NCBI GenBank assembly: GCA_023846275.1
Contig: JAIUJO010000229.1
Span: forward strand, 248,030 to 312,029
Reading direction: 5' to 3'
DNA length: 64,000 bases
Source of the DNA: Vanilla planifolia
Taxonomy: Eukaryota > Streptophyta > Magnoliopsida > Asparagales > Orchidaceae
A model generated the notes under the pieces. The model saw nothing but the letters and a program-made list of their open reading frames with translations, made no database searches and was not told the origin of the DNA. This document shows positions 47,881 to 60,520 of this stretch, in pieces; the stretch's first letter is position 1, and each line of letters starts with the position of its first letter. The position numbers and the translations under genes are program-made.

Positions 47881-48299
47881 TAGAACTTTATAACATTCTT
47901 AGTATCATCACCCATAGATTAAGAAATCCAAAAGCTTCAACTTTAGGAACCAATGAATAGCTTAACTAAGTTGGAACTTGATCTCTTAGCAAAATGTACG
48001 GCTTACTATCACACTGCCATGGCTTTAGAAGAAGCATGGAGGTGGTACTGTGCTAATCTTTATTAGGCCACACCTTGGAGCCAACACATACATTTTTTTC
48101 TTGGTGGCATCTACCTATTCCTTCAAGAGAAGCTATATCCATAAACTTAAAAATTATATTAGGGAATTAGTGGCCTCCCTAACTTAGATTAAATAAATTT
48201 TGATAGTAGTTCAATAAGAAATGGTGTAGTCATGTGTAGTGTGAGCCTCTGCTACCCTTCCAACATTAGGAAACCACTAATAATGAACAAGTGATGACA

Positions 48300-49140
48300 T
48301 TTGTGACTCCAACCAATGATGATGGGATTAGATCTATGACAATGTCTATAAAAAGAAATGATTTCCTTGGCATGGATGTCATCTAATCTATTTTTTTACG
48401 TGGTTATCAAAAGATCACATTGGTTGGCATTGTTATAGTAGTAAAATATTTCTTTAAAGATAGATTTATGTCAAAAGGGTGGAAAACACTCTAGTGACAC
48501 TCATCCTTAAAGCGCAAAGAGCATGCAAGCCTAAGCAATTTGTTGCAATGTTGTGATGAAAATTTTTGTGGCTAGACCAATGGTTGTGCTTCTTGAGATC
48601 ACTACATAGGAGCAAGTTGTTTTTGTGCTAAAACATGGTATGGGTAATAATATTCTTTTCGAATAGGAAATCATTATCCATTAACACCAATCTATTTCAA
48701 AAGAAGGATTAATTGAGCTACAATTCAATATGAATGAGGCTTATGATAAGGTAAATTAGAAATTTATGAGGGATATGAGTAAGCATTTGTGGTTCCTTAC
48801 TCTCTGATTTGATTGTATTAAGTTCTATTTTATTATACCAAGATTTGGGATTATGTTGAATGATATCCATCTATATTGGTCAAAGATCCTAGAAGTCATT
48901 GAAAAGAATGTCCTCTCTCACCATACCTCTTTATTCTTGTGTCAAAGTATCTCTTATGGCTTATTCAGTGCCAGCTTGATTTTGCTTCCTCTATTTTGTT
49001 TAGAATTGACCTTTCTTCCCTTATGGTTACCTAGTTCCTGTATTTTGATGAAGACTTATTTAAATTGCCATAACGTCTACTACAATTATGAAATTATGGA
49101 GCAATATGGGCATCACTAATATCAATTACAAATTTAAACA
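48300..49140 (+). pseudogene. LINE F reverse transcriptase remnant
   Basis: Reads TMSIKRNDFLGMDVI, FFKDRFMSKGW and, near 48719, LQFNMNEAYDKVN-KFMRDM, where the motif A Asp has become Asn. The segment SPYLFILVSKYLLWLIQCQL (about 48917-48976) is the family region after GCPLSP. YADD is now YFDE at about 49041 (FLYFDED), after a frame change. The 88-codon ORF 48853-49119 spans part of this in mixed frames and is not an independent gene. Confidence 0.84.
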
Positions 49141-50039
49141 AATCAAGAGTGTTATTTAGAAAGGTGGTGTACTGCAACTTTAAGAAGATTATTGTAGAAA
49201 AACTACATATACATCAAGCCATTCAATTGAAATATTTAAGTATATGAATTGCCAAAGCCAATCTTTAGAAACAAAGACTTCAATTTCATTTTTAATCATG
49301 TTGAAAACTATGTCAAGATGGATGATAAGGCAACTACGATGGTAGATATTTTCATGAACAACTCACTATTTATTATTATTCCCACTTATTACTTAGCCCA
49401 CACATTAATTTCTAGCTACATTATTTAAAGTTGAAGAAATTATTCATCATCACTTGTGTAGTGGCTCAAATGATAATAGCATAACATTATTCCTATTAGG
49501 AAGTCATTACTTTACATAAGGGTTATGGGGGACTCGAAGTTCATAGTTTGTCGACCTGGTAGTCATTGTTGATTGCGAAACACTATAGGTGAGTTATTCC
49601 TTGGGAAGGCTATATGTGGGTTTAGTCCCTCGTACAAATATGTTATGACAAATAATACTTTCCATTTTCCTCACAGTGCATCTTATACGTGTATGTTACT
49701 CAAATTGCAATGCTTTAAACCACAAACTATATGGTTTGATGGAATGTTGTGGGTAATGTTTTTTTTATTTTTTGGATAATTAGCTTTGCATCATTTTTAT
49801 TGCTACTTTAAAAACCTATCTTAACATAGATGTGAAGAATCAAAAATTTGTAGTAGGGCTAGTTAAGGAGTATAGGGTTTGGGATCACAAAAAGTTTCAA
49901 AATTTACTCTTGGCTAATTTGGTATTTTAGATTCTATATTCTCCTTGAGCTAAATTGAATAAAGTAGATGTGTTGTGCTTCAAATTAAGTGAGCATATGG
50001 TGTTGGACTTACTATATTCAACATGTTTTTGGATCATAA

Positions 50040-50780
50040 TTCATCAATGAAGGATGTCATGTGGGTGTTGGAATTGCAAGTGCAACCTTAAGTAAATATT
50101 TTCCTATAGAGATTAGAGTTAAATCTGATTCCTACTCACACCTAATTTTTTAACAGAGGAATTGAGATGTCAGAACTTTTTTGTTATGCTTATTTCCTAC
50201 GAAATGTCACAACATTGATTCTATGAGTGAAATATTATGAAAGAACATTGGTTCAATAGCTTTGTAAAATATTGCTTCACACTTGGTGAGACTAACTATA
50301 TGGACGTCAATTCCTTTTTTGAGCTCCTTAATTGTATATCTATGAATGCATGAGTGGCTAAAAATTTTGAAATAGTCAATTATGCCATTTATATTTAGTC
50401 CACCTTTGGTGTGGTATGAATTTGAAGGCACATATGGAAAAGTTATTAAATTCAACTACATTTCAAAACAACATTCACATTGTAGCTACTGCTTAATACA
50501 ACTCTGTAATCAAGTCAAGAGGGAGTTGTGGAGTCTGCAATGGGCCATTGTTTACCTCTTATTAGTGTCTTGCTCTATTGAGTTGGAATAAACTAAATTG
50601 TAATGCAGTTATGTAGGATGGCTTGAATGCTAGAATTAGTATTGTTGCATGGGATGACATTAGTAAACCTATTATTGTTATAGAGGAAATTTTTTTCTTG
50701 TCAACTTCTGCCATGCAAACTATTGTTATTTCTTAAAGTAATGGAAGTTTTGAGAATTTTAATTCCTAATGTCAAGGTAT
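50040..50780 (+). pseudogene. LINE F zf-RVT and RNase H remnants
   Basis: Near 50060-50150, DVMWVLELQVQP-VNIF and RLELNLIPTHT show the zf-RVT pattern. Near 50590-50700, INKLNCNAVM and DGLNARISIVAWDDISKPII match the N-terminal RNase H text of LINEs A and D (K-I-N-x-D ... G-I-G-I-V-x-x-D-D). The first catalytic Asp is not preserved. The C-terminal part fades out after AMQTIVIS. The domain order agrees with LINEs A, B and D. Confidence 0.68.
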
Positions 50781-51259
50781 TGTTGTTTAAGTTAGGTTTA
50801 GTAATTTCTTTTACAATAGTTAACCTGTAACATTTGTCTAAAACAAATAGTAGTTCGTATCATAGTGTCATTGCATATGTCTGGGGTATAAAGGCCCTCA
50901 AACTATCCCACATAAAGTTCCAAGGAAATAATGCTATAGAGTTGCTTACTCATCACACACTTTTGTGTGATTATGTTTGGGACTTTGAAATGGTCTTTCC
51001 CAATTAATTTCAATTGTCATTTTAATGATTTTAAGATTGGGCCTCCTTAGGAGAGTATGATTTAGGCTTTGACCATTACTTTATGAAGGAACCAAAAGAA
51101 TTTGATTTCTAAAGTGGTGCTAACAGTGTCCAAAGAGTAACTATCACTTATCCTTGGTTAGCATCACTTATGGTGGACACAAGGATTAGATTTGATTGTC
51201 TTTAGGTTCCTAACTTTTATTTTCTTGATTAATGAAAACAACCTTGGGAAAATCTTTCA

Positions 51260-53040
51260 TCATAATTTGTCTTTCATATATCCAAGAATTACACCTCTAA
51301 CTATCAAACATGTATGCTCATAATGGCCAACACAATAGAATGAAATCCTGTGATGTTCTCAAACACTAATGTATCCAAAGCATGGGCCATGCTTTCATTG
51401 AGCACTCTAATTTAATCAAAGTAATAATACTAAAGGAGTGACCCAACCAATTAAGGCTTGTCCACATCATTGACAAAACAATTAAGGATGGTGGTGTACA
51501 TAAAAGCTAGACTGATTGGCCCAAACTATTGTCCAATTATGACCTTTTTAACTACAATAATTTAAATATATGCTATTAGAGCAAGATATACCATGCCAAC
51601 TAGCACTAGACTTTCTCTCTAATGTATCCTCATTAATGAATTTAGATTGTACTCATTCCAATAAACAAACTTGTGGAGCTCAATTTTATTTTTTATTGTT
51701 ACCATCTCCCTATGTCAAGATTAGGTAATTTCTTTGCTTACTATGTTCCTTTGATGTGATAGTGTCTCAAGCTCCTTTAAAATTAAACACTAATTTTTTT
51801 GTCACATGTTACCACCATGGTAGGCCTACATCTAACTTTCAAAAGTTGCTATGGAAAAAATTTTAATGACATATCATGCTCACGAAGGTCATGCGATCCG
51901 CAAGTTATCATGAAATGTTAATAAGCTAGGTGAAAGCCTACTTTGACCTTTTATCGAATAAATGCATCCCTACAAAAACTTGGGGTTTTGATGCATATAT
52001 TAGCTCTATTATTACAATGGTTATCTTAGCAACATGTACCATCAAGCAAACTTAATTGTTTTAAAGAGGCATTCATAGTTTTGTTGCTTAATATATTTCA
52101 CACTTACAAATGTGTGGCTTAATTGTTGAGAAAATCATATGACTAATAGTAGGATCAACTAGGTAACAACACAAAATAGACTCTAGGTAGAACCTCTTGT
52201 GATTATTAACATGTTCAGCATGTTTCGTCATGCTCCATAAAGGTAGAGAGAATGATCCGAAGTCGGGATGCCATTCCTTTAGTTCTAAAAAGTTGTCATT
52301 TGATAATAGCATTCTTTGATAGCAACCCTCCCTTGTAGAGAATGAAGGCCGAAATGAGTGATTTCCTAGATCGTGTTGACATGACAATAGGGAACATATA
52401 AACCTCCTCCTTTGGAAGGTGCCACTACATGACAAAGCCCTACACATAATGCTTAATCATGCAAAGAAGTAGCGAAGATATAAGATGTATCACCTCAAAG
52501 AACATGCCTTGTATAAAAGAGATCTCAATCTAGTCTAATCCCATAGCCCAAAGACCTTCAGAGATATACAAAAAAAGAAGCAACAAGGGTCTAATTCAAG
52601 ATGAAGGTCTTAGCTAACACTCACGTGGCATGAGAAGCAATATGCCCTAAAAAAATGGCATTTGTATAGAAATGATCCATAACAACATGCACCGATCAAA
52701 CAACCATTAAAATGACTAAAAAGGAATTGCTCCTTACAAATCAAGGATGTTGAGCATGATTCATGTAACTATGAAATGTTTTATCCAAGATCAAGTTTTT
52801 CAAAGAAAGAAACTACGTGCTTAAAACTTGGCCAACCACCAAGCAACATCCCGTTAATCACTTAAAAAATCTTGTAATTATACAACTAACACGTCATACT
52901 TGCTAGGCCCCAATGCCATATGTATAGGAGGACACAACTTGTAAGTGAGGCTTGACACCATGTACCACACCATGTAGAGACAACAACATGCTCAATAGCC
53001 ACATGGTTGTGTTCATTTTGCATGATAGAAGTTTCACTAA
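51260..53040. repeat. X1 block, copy 2
   Basis: Follows the LINE F tail at the same place as X1 copy 1 follows LINE A: TTTCTTGATTAATGAAAACA then sequence matching 10050-11530. About 250 bp near 51290-51590 appear extra relative to copy 1. The 119-codon minus-strand ORF 52088-52447 covers the best-conserved part, but the matching ORF of copy 1 is in another phase, so coding status is undecided. Confidence 0.7.
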
Positions 53041-53830
53041 GACAAGGTCAAATACCAAGAGGGGTAAAGAATTGAACTTCAAATGCCAAGTCTTCTAATC
53101 GAACATAACCTTATCCATGCACAAGACACTCACTATGCTAAAAACTCAAAAAAACTATGCTTGCAAATCCCACCCATCATGCTCATATGTTGTAATAGGG
53201 CAATAGTAGAATGGCTTCCATGTACATGAACAATACTATAGTTTACCAAGTGCTTTGCTTCACATGTAGCTGTGGTAGTGCATAGCTAGCGTGGCAACCT
53301 AGCATGCACAAATTCTAGCACATATTGCACCATCCAACTCTCACTTCATTGTTGGCTACATCATACTACACACTACCCCTTTTGGATTGTATATTGGAAT
53401 AATTTTGCAAAGAGGGTAAGTCTTTAAAAAGGGCATAACCTTACCTTGGGCCAACAGCCTTAACATAAAATATTTAAAAAACTTTACATATCATCATCCC
53501 AATAAGCACACATATAAAGGATGTAGAAGGGTAGACGTGGTGTACCTACCACACATGACCACAATGTTTGTGATGTGCCTAGTGCTTTGCCATGAGCACA
53601 AGTACCTCAGCTCATGGGTTAAGCCATAGCCATGTATGCACAAGCCATGGTGCATATTGAACCATCCAACTTACTCTTTGTTGTAGGCCACTCCGACCTG
53701 TAAATTGCCCATTGTAGACTATAATTTGCAACAATTCTGTCAAGGAAGATGACAAGTTTCCTAATATAGTGACTCCACAACTGTATCGAAGCAATGACAA
53801 GTGATGTATATGGTATAAAAGGGAAACTTC
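53040..53830. repeat. X2 array, copy 4 (2-3 units of the ~320-bp repeat)
   Basis: The CACCATCCAACT anchor is at about 53329 and ACCATCCAACTT at about 53660, 331 bp apart; an eroded unit precedes them from about 53050. Units contain CATGCACAAATTCTAGCACA and CAAGGAAGATGACAAG-type phrases as in the other arrays. Confidence 0.82.
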
Positions 53831-55279
53831 CATGGATATAGAACTATAATAAGAATCACTTTAATAATGGATATGAGCAAGAAAGCAAAATTGTTGAATC
53901 CTATGTGAGATCTTTGAATTAGTGGGGATAAATCTACTATGACATAGGGCTTGGTCTTAGTGGATCATGATAATTTATACGATGGGCAAAGTGCTAGAAT
54001 TCTCATATTGCATCATCTAACATGCACGATAGGCAAGGTGAGGCATTTCAACATTGGAGCTATGCAAGCCTCCAATGGGCATGATGTAAATGTTGTAGTA
54101 TTGCACAAAGTATTGTATAACATTGCACATGAAGTAATGCATGAACTACTACATGAGGTATTGTACTAATTAGGGCAAGTAGAGTAAGCGAGCAATTTGT
54201 GTAAGAAAGTGAGCAAGCCTACAAATAAGAAAGCGTGCAAGTGAGCAAGGGCTGTTTTGAAACTTTTGTGATGTGAATGTCTTCTAGGGCAAGAGTTTAC
54301 TACAATGTAGGGTAGGATCTCAATAGATCATGATGGCAAGCATAATTCACTAGTTACAATGTCTTACACAAATTTAAGTCATATGTAAAGGATTATACCT
54401 ATCGTTAATACTTAACTATCATTTCTTACAGTGGTCATGCTAAACAAATTTCTATGACACAAGGCAAGCTCATGCTTATGTACTCCTAGGTTGCAATGCC
54501 CCTATTATTGGCCACTAAGCTAATGGTGGGCCTAAGCATCACATTTAAGCATGGATTCTAACTTAGAGGAATTTAGTCATAATCCTCCATAGAATAGCTT
54601 CTTGCTACTGGCTTTTACATCAAGCATAATAACAATTGAGTCAATCAATGGTTACTCTAATACAAAGTTGAATTACTATCATGACACATTCAATAATAAG
54701 GTAAAACTAATATCTCACAAAATGGTCCATACCTAGCTCATGTTCCTTATTTATTGATGAATATTCCAACACTTGATAAATTCTTCTTCACAATGATAGG
54801 AAAAACAAAATTGAAGGATCAAAAAGAAACATTGTGATGGGTACTTTGTTACCACAAACGATTTATCCCTATGGTAACTTTTTTGACACCTTTAGCTTCA
54901 AATTTGAAAGCGTATAAGAATGATGACACTTACTTTCATGGTTTGCATTCGTGCTTGAAATTAGATTCATATAAGCTTTTTTTACCCTTTTGTTTCATAT
55001 GAAACATCTATTCCCATTTAGCTCATCTTAGGACAGCTTTTTTATCTTTTAATAGAGGTTCCACCATAATCAATCTCCTACTTGACAATGTCCTCTGCTA
55101 GGATTGCCCCACCAAGGTAGGACTTGATAAAAAGAAGGGTTGGGCCATGCATTTTTTGCAAAAAATAAGTAAAATAATTTTATTAATAGTGGTATCTTAA
55201 TTTAGTTGGCATGCTATCTCTCACACAAAGTCGGAATTAAATTAAGCTTAATATAGTCTTCTTTCTCCTTTGATTATGC

Positions 55280-56509
55280 TAGGCCCATTCCCTTGGCTTT
55301 GGTCGTACTAGATAGTAGACTAGAATAATAGGAATCTTGTTAATCCATTAATGTGCATAATAAATTAGATGATGTGGCATTTAGCTATCTTGAGAGAGTT
55401 CTGGTGAATCCAAGTTGCTTACCCACTCATTGTTGAATTTCATCACATTGACATTCAGGACAATATGTAGAAATCAATTGAGTGAACATCCTTGAGGCAC
55501 GTCACAATGCTTTGTTGAAATTAAATAATCAGATTCCTTATGTTTGCATTAATTCTAAGTTGATTGTTCAATACCATGGGAAGGCCCACATAAGGGCTAC
55601 TCCCAATTTGTTCTCTAGTTGAGAAATGTCTAACTACTGTGGGTGCACGAGTAGTTTGAATACTCCACCGATAATTGATGGGTTTAGGACTGGAACTCTC
55701 ATGCCCATTCCTCAGAACCAGTCCATTTCCCAAAGTTACTAATCCAATTTGTCAATTTCCCATGCCTAAATTTCACCATCGATTAGAGATTGTTCTCCTT
55801 GGAGACATGGTCATTCTATGAGTACGATTGAGCATTAAAGGCACTAAGCTCTAAGTTAGTTCATCGTTGGACACCATAGCCATAATTTTTAGTTAATCCT
55901 ACTTCACTTAATAAGCTTAGCAAAAATGCCCCACTTGATGCCTAAATTCATTGGCTCAACTCAAAATTGAAATTGAGCCTTCTTACCATTTCAAAGTATA
56001 AGAATAGTTAAAGAGCATTAAGCACTCGATGCTTTTAGTCAATGGCTTTGCTTGATAAAACTAAAACATTGACCCTAGTTGTCTTTAGGGAAACTATGAA
56101 GGGAAGCAAGTACTAGATGCTTCGATTAATCTTTCACTTGTACACCCAACTCAAATGAATGATTTACACGTTGGAATCACTATGGGTCTCCAAAAGAATT
56201 TCCTTTGGCATCACCCAAATAAGCCATAGTTCACCATCTTTCAATTTTTGATAAGTATGCTCTCAGTGTAATCATTCATAGAAGATCTGGGTTTGTTGGT
56301 GGCTTACCCCTTGAACGAGGATCCCATAAATTAGCATCCTTATGCCTTTCAGGCTTGCTCACCTTTTGACTCAAAAGCATATGGGTTGCCCACTGACAGT
56401 TGCCAATGCATGCAGTGCTGCCAATGCAAACCTCAATAGGGTGACCATTGTGACTGACCATGACAATGATTTCTTCATAGGCGACATCTATTGATTTTGT
56501 TAAGCTCAT
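55280..56509 (-). pseudogene. X3 minus-strand coding remnant, copy 4a (unidentified protein)
   Basis: Unrecognised. The frame 56509-56276 opens MSLTKSIDVAYEEIIVMVSH, passes NGHPIEVCIGSTACIGNCQW and reaches VSKPERHKDANLWDPRSRGK, then PPTNPDLL. Further down the strand, TNWE-PLCGPSHGIEQST lies at 55561-55613 and VLNVNVMKFNNEWVSN near 55415-55462. The LENxN-bearing middle is deleted. The ORF 55521-55733 lies in a shadow frame. Each listed piece has a counterpart in copies 3 and 4b in the same frame. Confidence 0.52.
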
Positions 56510-56539
56510 TTCTTTACTTGTGGCTTTGTTGTATAATTG

Positions 56540-58185
56540 ACATAGACAATGGGAGTCTTATTATTCTATTCATGTGTGCCACAAATTAAATGATGAGGTA
56601 TTTAGCTACCTTAGGGGAGTCATAGTGACTCCAATTGTTTACCCATGCATGGCTGAATTTCTTTAATTTGACATTTAGAGCATTGGAAGAAACAACGTTA
56701 TGTGAGATTCCTCGAGGACCATCGCAATTCCATATTGTAGTTAAATTGTTAGAATTCCCATGTTTGAACCAATTTTGAATTGATTATTCAGTGCCAGGGG
56801 AAGGGCCTTAGAGGAGTTGCTCCCAATTTGTCCTCCAATCAGCACACGTAAATCTGCTTTCATGCCCAAGCATCTTGAGTAGCACATCTACAATAGATGA
56901 GTTTAGGATTATGACTATTGTGCACACTCCTCAAGGCCAGTCCTTTTACCAAATTATGAATTGCTTTTATCAACTTCCCTTGCTTACATTTAACCATTGA
57001 CCAAAGGTTATTCATCTTGGAGACATGCTATAGTTACGAGTGAAATCAGTCTTTAAAGGCACTGATTCATTCAAATTTTCAAGGGTCATCAAGAGCACAT
57101 CAGAGACCACTCAACATGTGGTGTTCGTCCAACTACTTGGTTCTACCACCAGCTCAGACATTTTCAGAGCCAATAGGCTTTAAGTAGAAAATTTACTCTT
57201 CTTAAGGCCCATACCAACATCTTTAAACCACTTGTTATTGCTATTAATCACTACATTATAGCTCTTAAATTGTAACTGAACTTATTTTAGAAGATCATGC
57301 CAAATGGCACCCCTTGACTAGTTTCCCCCACCTGTTAGGATTAGCTAACCCATGTGAAAGTGTCATTGACAAGGAACCTTTTCCCCCATCGATCGTCAAA
57401 GTTTTCATTTTAACATTTTCTAATACAACCATGATCTACACCAACAAACACTCCAGGAGGGCTCATGTTATACATTTTGTAGTGACTATTGCACCCTCAC
57501 ATTCATCGAGATGTTGCATTGCACTGATTGCCCGGTTGGGTTGCACACTTAAGCACAATCTATTTTGGGACTTGTTGATTTAAAGAGTAAGTTGTTATGA
57601 ACTCATTAGTGTATTTCAAGTTCCATGGCCACTATCTTACAATCTTAATTGACCAGCACCCATTGAAAGCTCTAGTTTAGTGAACAATTGGATGTCATAA
57701 CCCAACTTTCAATTCATCCCAAATAGGCAGTTATGCTTGTAAAAATGGCCCAATTGGGGCCTAGAGTTTTTGGCTCAACTCATCAAAGAAATTGAGCCTT
57801 CTAGTCAATTTAATGTATGAAAATAGGTCAAGGGAATTGATCCCCAATGCCTCTAGTGATTTCCATTACCAATTAAAACACAAACTGTGGGTCCAGCTAT
57901 CATGAGGGAAATCTTGAAGCGAACTAGCTACTAGAAGGATCAATTAGTCTTTCCCTCAAACACTAGTGTATCCTTAGGCCTCGCCTTACTCTTTCATAAT
58001 TTTCTATCTTTTATGTTTCAATAAGTATATTTTCACTCAAACCCTTCACAGAACCTTTGGGTTAGTCAGTGGATCACCACTTGAATGAGAATCTCGAAAA
58101 TCAACTTCACCTTTAGAATAGTAGGCATGTTAGACTTCTTGGTCCATGTTTCAAGTTGAGCTAGAGGGGGAGCCCATTGTTGGTC
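56540..58185 (-). pseudogene. X3 minus-strand coding remnant, copy 4b (unidentified protein)
   Basis: Unrecognised. From 58185 down: APPLAQLETWTKKSNM, much broken text, then VVINSNNKWFKDVGMGLKKS (57195-57253), VSDVLLMTLENLNESVPLK (57053-57109), TNWEQLL-GPSPGTE (56790-56833) and ALNVKLKKFSHAWVNNW (about 56640-56690). The spacing of these pieces agrees with copy 3 (29000-30800). The plus-strand ORF 57314-57583 overlaps it and is taken as a shadow. Two copies agreeing over about 1.6 kb in one reading frame support a real ancestral ORF. Confidence 0.55.
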
Positions 58186-58189
58186 ACAT

Positions 58190-60520
58190 AAATGACATTG
58201 AAAGGTCACATGAAAAGAAATTTATAGTTATAAAGAAATGTAACTAAATTAAAGCGAATAATCTGAAAAAAAAATAAATAATGAGTTGCAGTTCCATTCC
58301 ATAGAACTAAGGAGATAGTGTGTAACATTATCGATCATCAAATCATGCAAGAAGTAAAATTTCTCACAAAGAATGAAAAAACTATAAAAATAAGATACTT
58401 TTAAATGTAAAAATCTAAATTTTATTTGAAAGTGGCTGTTTAGATGAGTGTAATGATAATTATTTCACATAAATCAAAGCTCGTTTGGAATTACTATGAA
58501 TTTCAAAAATAAATTTGTATGAATAATTATAAATATTTTTTTAATATTTAGTAAATATATAATAAAGTAAAACAAGATAAATTGAAGCAATATAATTTAA
58601 AAAAAATTAAAGTGAAAGATTTCAAAAAATGAGATTAATTGGACTAGAAAGTTTCATTTTAGGATAATGAGGAGATCTTGAACAACATGCTCGATCCTCA
58701 TATCAGGTATGCTTAAAAATATCCAGTAAAACATACCACAACCCTATAATATAGAACATTTAAAAAATATAAACATATTATATTTAATTTGATAAAGCAC
58801 ATCGAGATGAGTTTAATGATATTTGTTTTGTCTCAATTAGATATTATTTTTTAAATATTAAGTATGTTAAATTTCAAATGAGATAAATTGATGCAATGTT
58901 ATATAACCAAATCAAAGACATGTAAAGCTCAAACTTGAGCATTTGTATTATAACAATTCAAAGCAAAAAAGTTGAAAAAAATGAGAAATTATTCAGGAAG
59001 TTACATTCCGAGATGCTAAGAAGTTCAAGTGGAACATTGTTGATCATTAAATTAGATACAAACAAAAACGTCTCATAAAATGTGCAAAATTTCTTGAAAA
59101 TAAATTTTTAGCAATAAAAAAATACTAAGAAATTTGACAGTGCACTTAGAGATGTGTTGCTTTGTCGTGATTGGATCTTGTTTGGAATACTATGAATTAA
59201 TAAAATAAATGTGCAAGAATAATAATAAAATTTATTTTTATATTGAATAAATATATATTAAAGTTATAATAAAATAAAATAAATTAATATAACATAACGA
59301 AATAAAATTTATGTCATGCTCAGATGAAAACATTTTAAGATTTACATAGAATATATCCAAATTAAAGTAAATAAGTTGAAGAAATGAATATGGGATAATT
59401 GGCTTCCAAAATTCCAAGAAAATGGACAATAATATCCATGATTGTCAAATCATGTATGAATCAAAGCATCCCTTAAATTGTGCACAATCCCAAAACATAG
59501 AATATTTATAAATATAAAAATAAATATGTAATTAGATAAAGCTTTTCTAGATGAGTCCAACAACATTTTGTTCATCTCGATTAAGCCTTGCTTATAATAA
59601 ATGTGAATTTTTGAAATAGATAAATATAAGTAACTATTTATTATTAATGTAATATTAATTAAATGTATATTAAAGTTGAATTTAGATAAATTGTATATAA
59701 TAGTTGCATTACAAGATACTAAGAGATCAGATGTAACACCCTCAATCATTAAGTTAGATACAAATTAAAATTTCTCATAATGTGAGCCAAAAAATTAAAA
59801 ATCAAATACTAATAAAATATAAAAATTAATATTTAATTAAATGAGCTCATCGAGACAAGTCCAATGATATTTGTTTTATCTCAATTTGACCTTTTTTGAA
59901 ATACAAACAATTACAAAAGTAAATATAAATAAATAACAATAAACTATTATTTAAATAATAAGAAAATATATATTTCAAATAAAATAAGATAAAGTTTTTG
60001 GTAAAGATATATTCTAAGATACTGAGCAAATCGAGTACAATATCCTTGATTGTCAAAGTAAGTTTGAATAAAATTGCGTCATAATGTATGCTAAATCCAG
60101 TGAATATAAAATATTTAAATATTTAAAAATAAATATTTAATAGGAAATATTTTGTAAAGAGGAGCCTAAAACATTTGGCTTTGTCTTAATCGAACCTTAT
60201 TGCAAATGACTATGAATTACCAAAGTAAATGATAATAAATAATAATAAATGATTGTTTGAATTTTAAATAAACAAATATTAATTGTAAAATGGCATTAGT
60301 TGGAGAAATATAATATAACAAGATGAAAGTGATGTTAAGATCACATGAAAGGATAATTAGAGGTTCATTGTAATTAACCAAATCAAAATGAAAAATTTTA
60401 GAAAATGAAAAACTTTTTGTGGAAAATAAGCGATAATTTGGGAAAACTAATATAAGATTTAACAAAAGGATCAGCCATAACATATAAAAACTAGAGTCTT
60501 ATTTATATTAAAATGTAAAG
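58190..60520 (+). repeat. Tandem array of ~300-400-bp units resembling a gypsy LTR start
   Basis: A motif like TGTAACATTCTCGATCATCA recurs at about 58320, 58680, 59032, 59426, 59732 and 60035. About 115-125 bp later in each unit comes text like CATCGAGATGAGTCCAATGA, then ATATTTGTTTTGTCTCGATT. Six units are visible with spacings of about 360, 351, 394, 306 and 303 bp. The same two phrases occur once, in reverse orientation and at the same distance, at 62150-62334, where they form the start of the chromovirus LTR. So the array seems to derive from such an LTR. Minus-strand ORFs here (59238-60483) follow the repeats and are not genes. Confidence 0.75.

Larger units (their letters stand above)
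47880..51260 (+). mobile_element. LINE F, 5'-truncated L1-type LINE (RT to 3' end)
   Basis: Begins in the segment just before the RT; AGAAATCCAAAAGCTTCAAC near 47920 matches LINE A near 6960. It runs through RT (48300-49130), thumb segment, zf-RVT (about 50040-50300) and RNase H (about 50590-50780) to a 3' tail ending about 51260. ORF1 and endonuclease are absent. 5' truncation is the usual outcome of incomplete target-primed reverse transcription, but later deletion is possible. It is followed by X1, as is LINE A. Confidence 0.85.
53830..58190. repeat. X3 block, copy 4, with a large internal duplication
   Basis: Begins with the doubled GGATCATGAT module (about 53960 and 54325) and follows copies 2 and 3. 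The segment from about 55290 to 56510 is followed by a second version of the same region from about 56520 to 58190; both contain the ATTGACATT...ATGTAG/GGAAG stretch, the CCCAATTTGT stretch and the LETWTKE-coding end. The second version is longer and keeps the part (57000-57420) that the first has lost. Homology ends abruptly at about 58190. Confidence 0.75.

Noticed and set aside
52088..52447. 119-codon minus-strand ORF in X1
   Set aside because: X1 copy 1 has its matching ORF in a different phase; no shared frame without shifts and no domain recognised.
59238..60483. Several minus-strand ORFs rich in Ile, Phe, Tyr and Asn
   Set aside because: They fall in an AT-rich tandem repeat and reflect composition; units do not keep a common frame.
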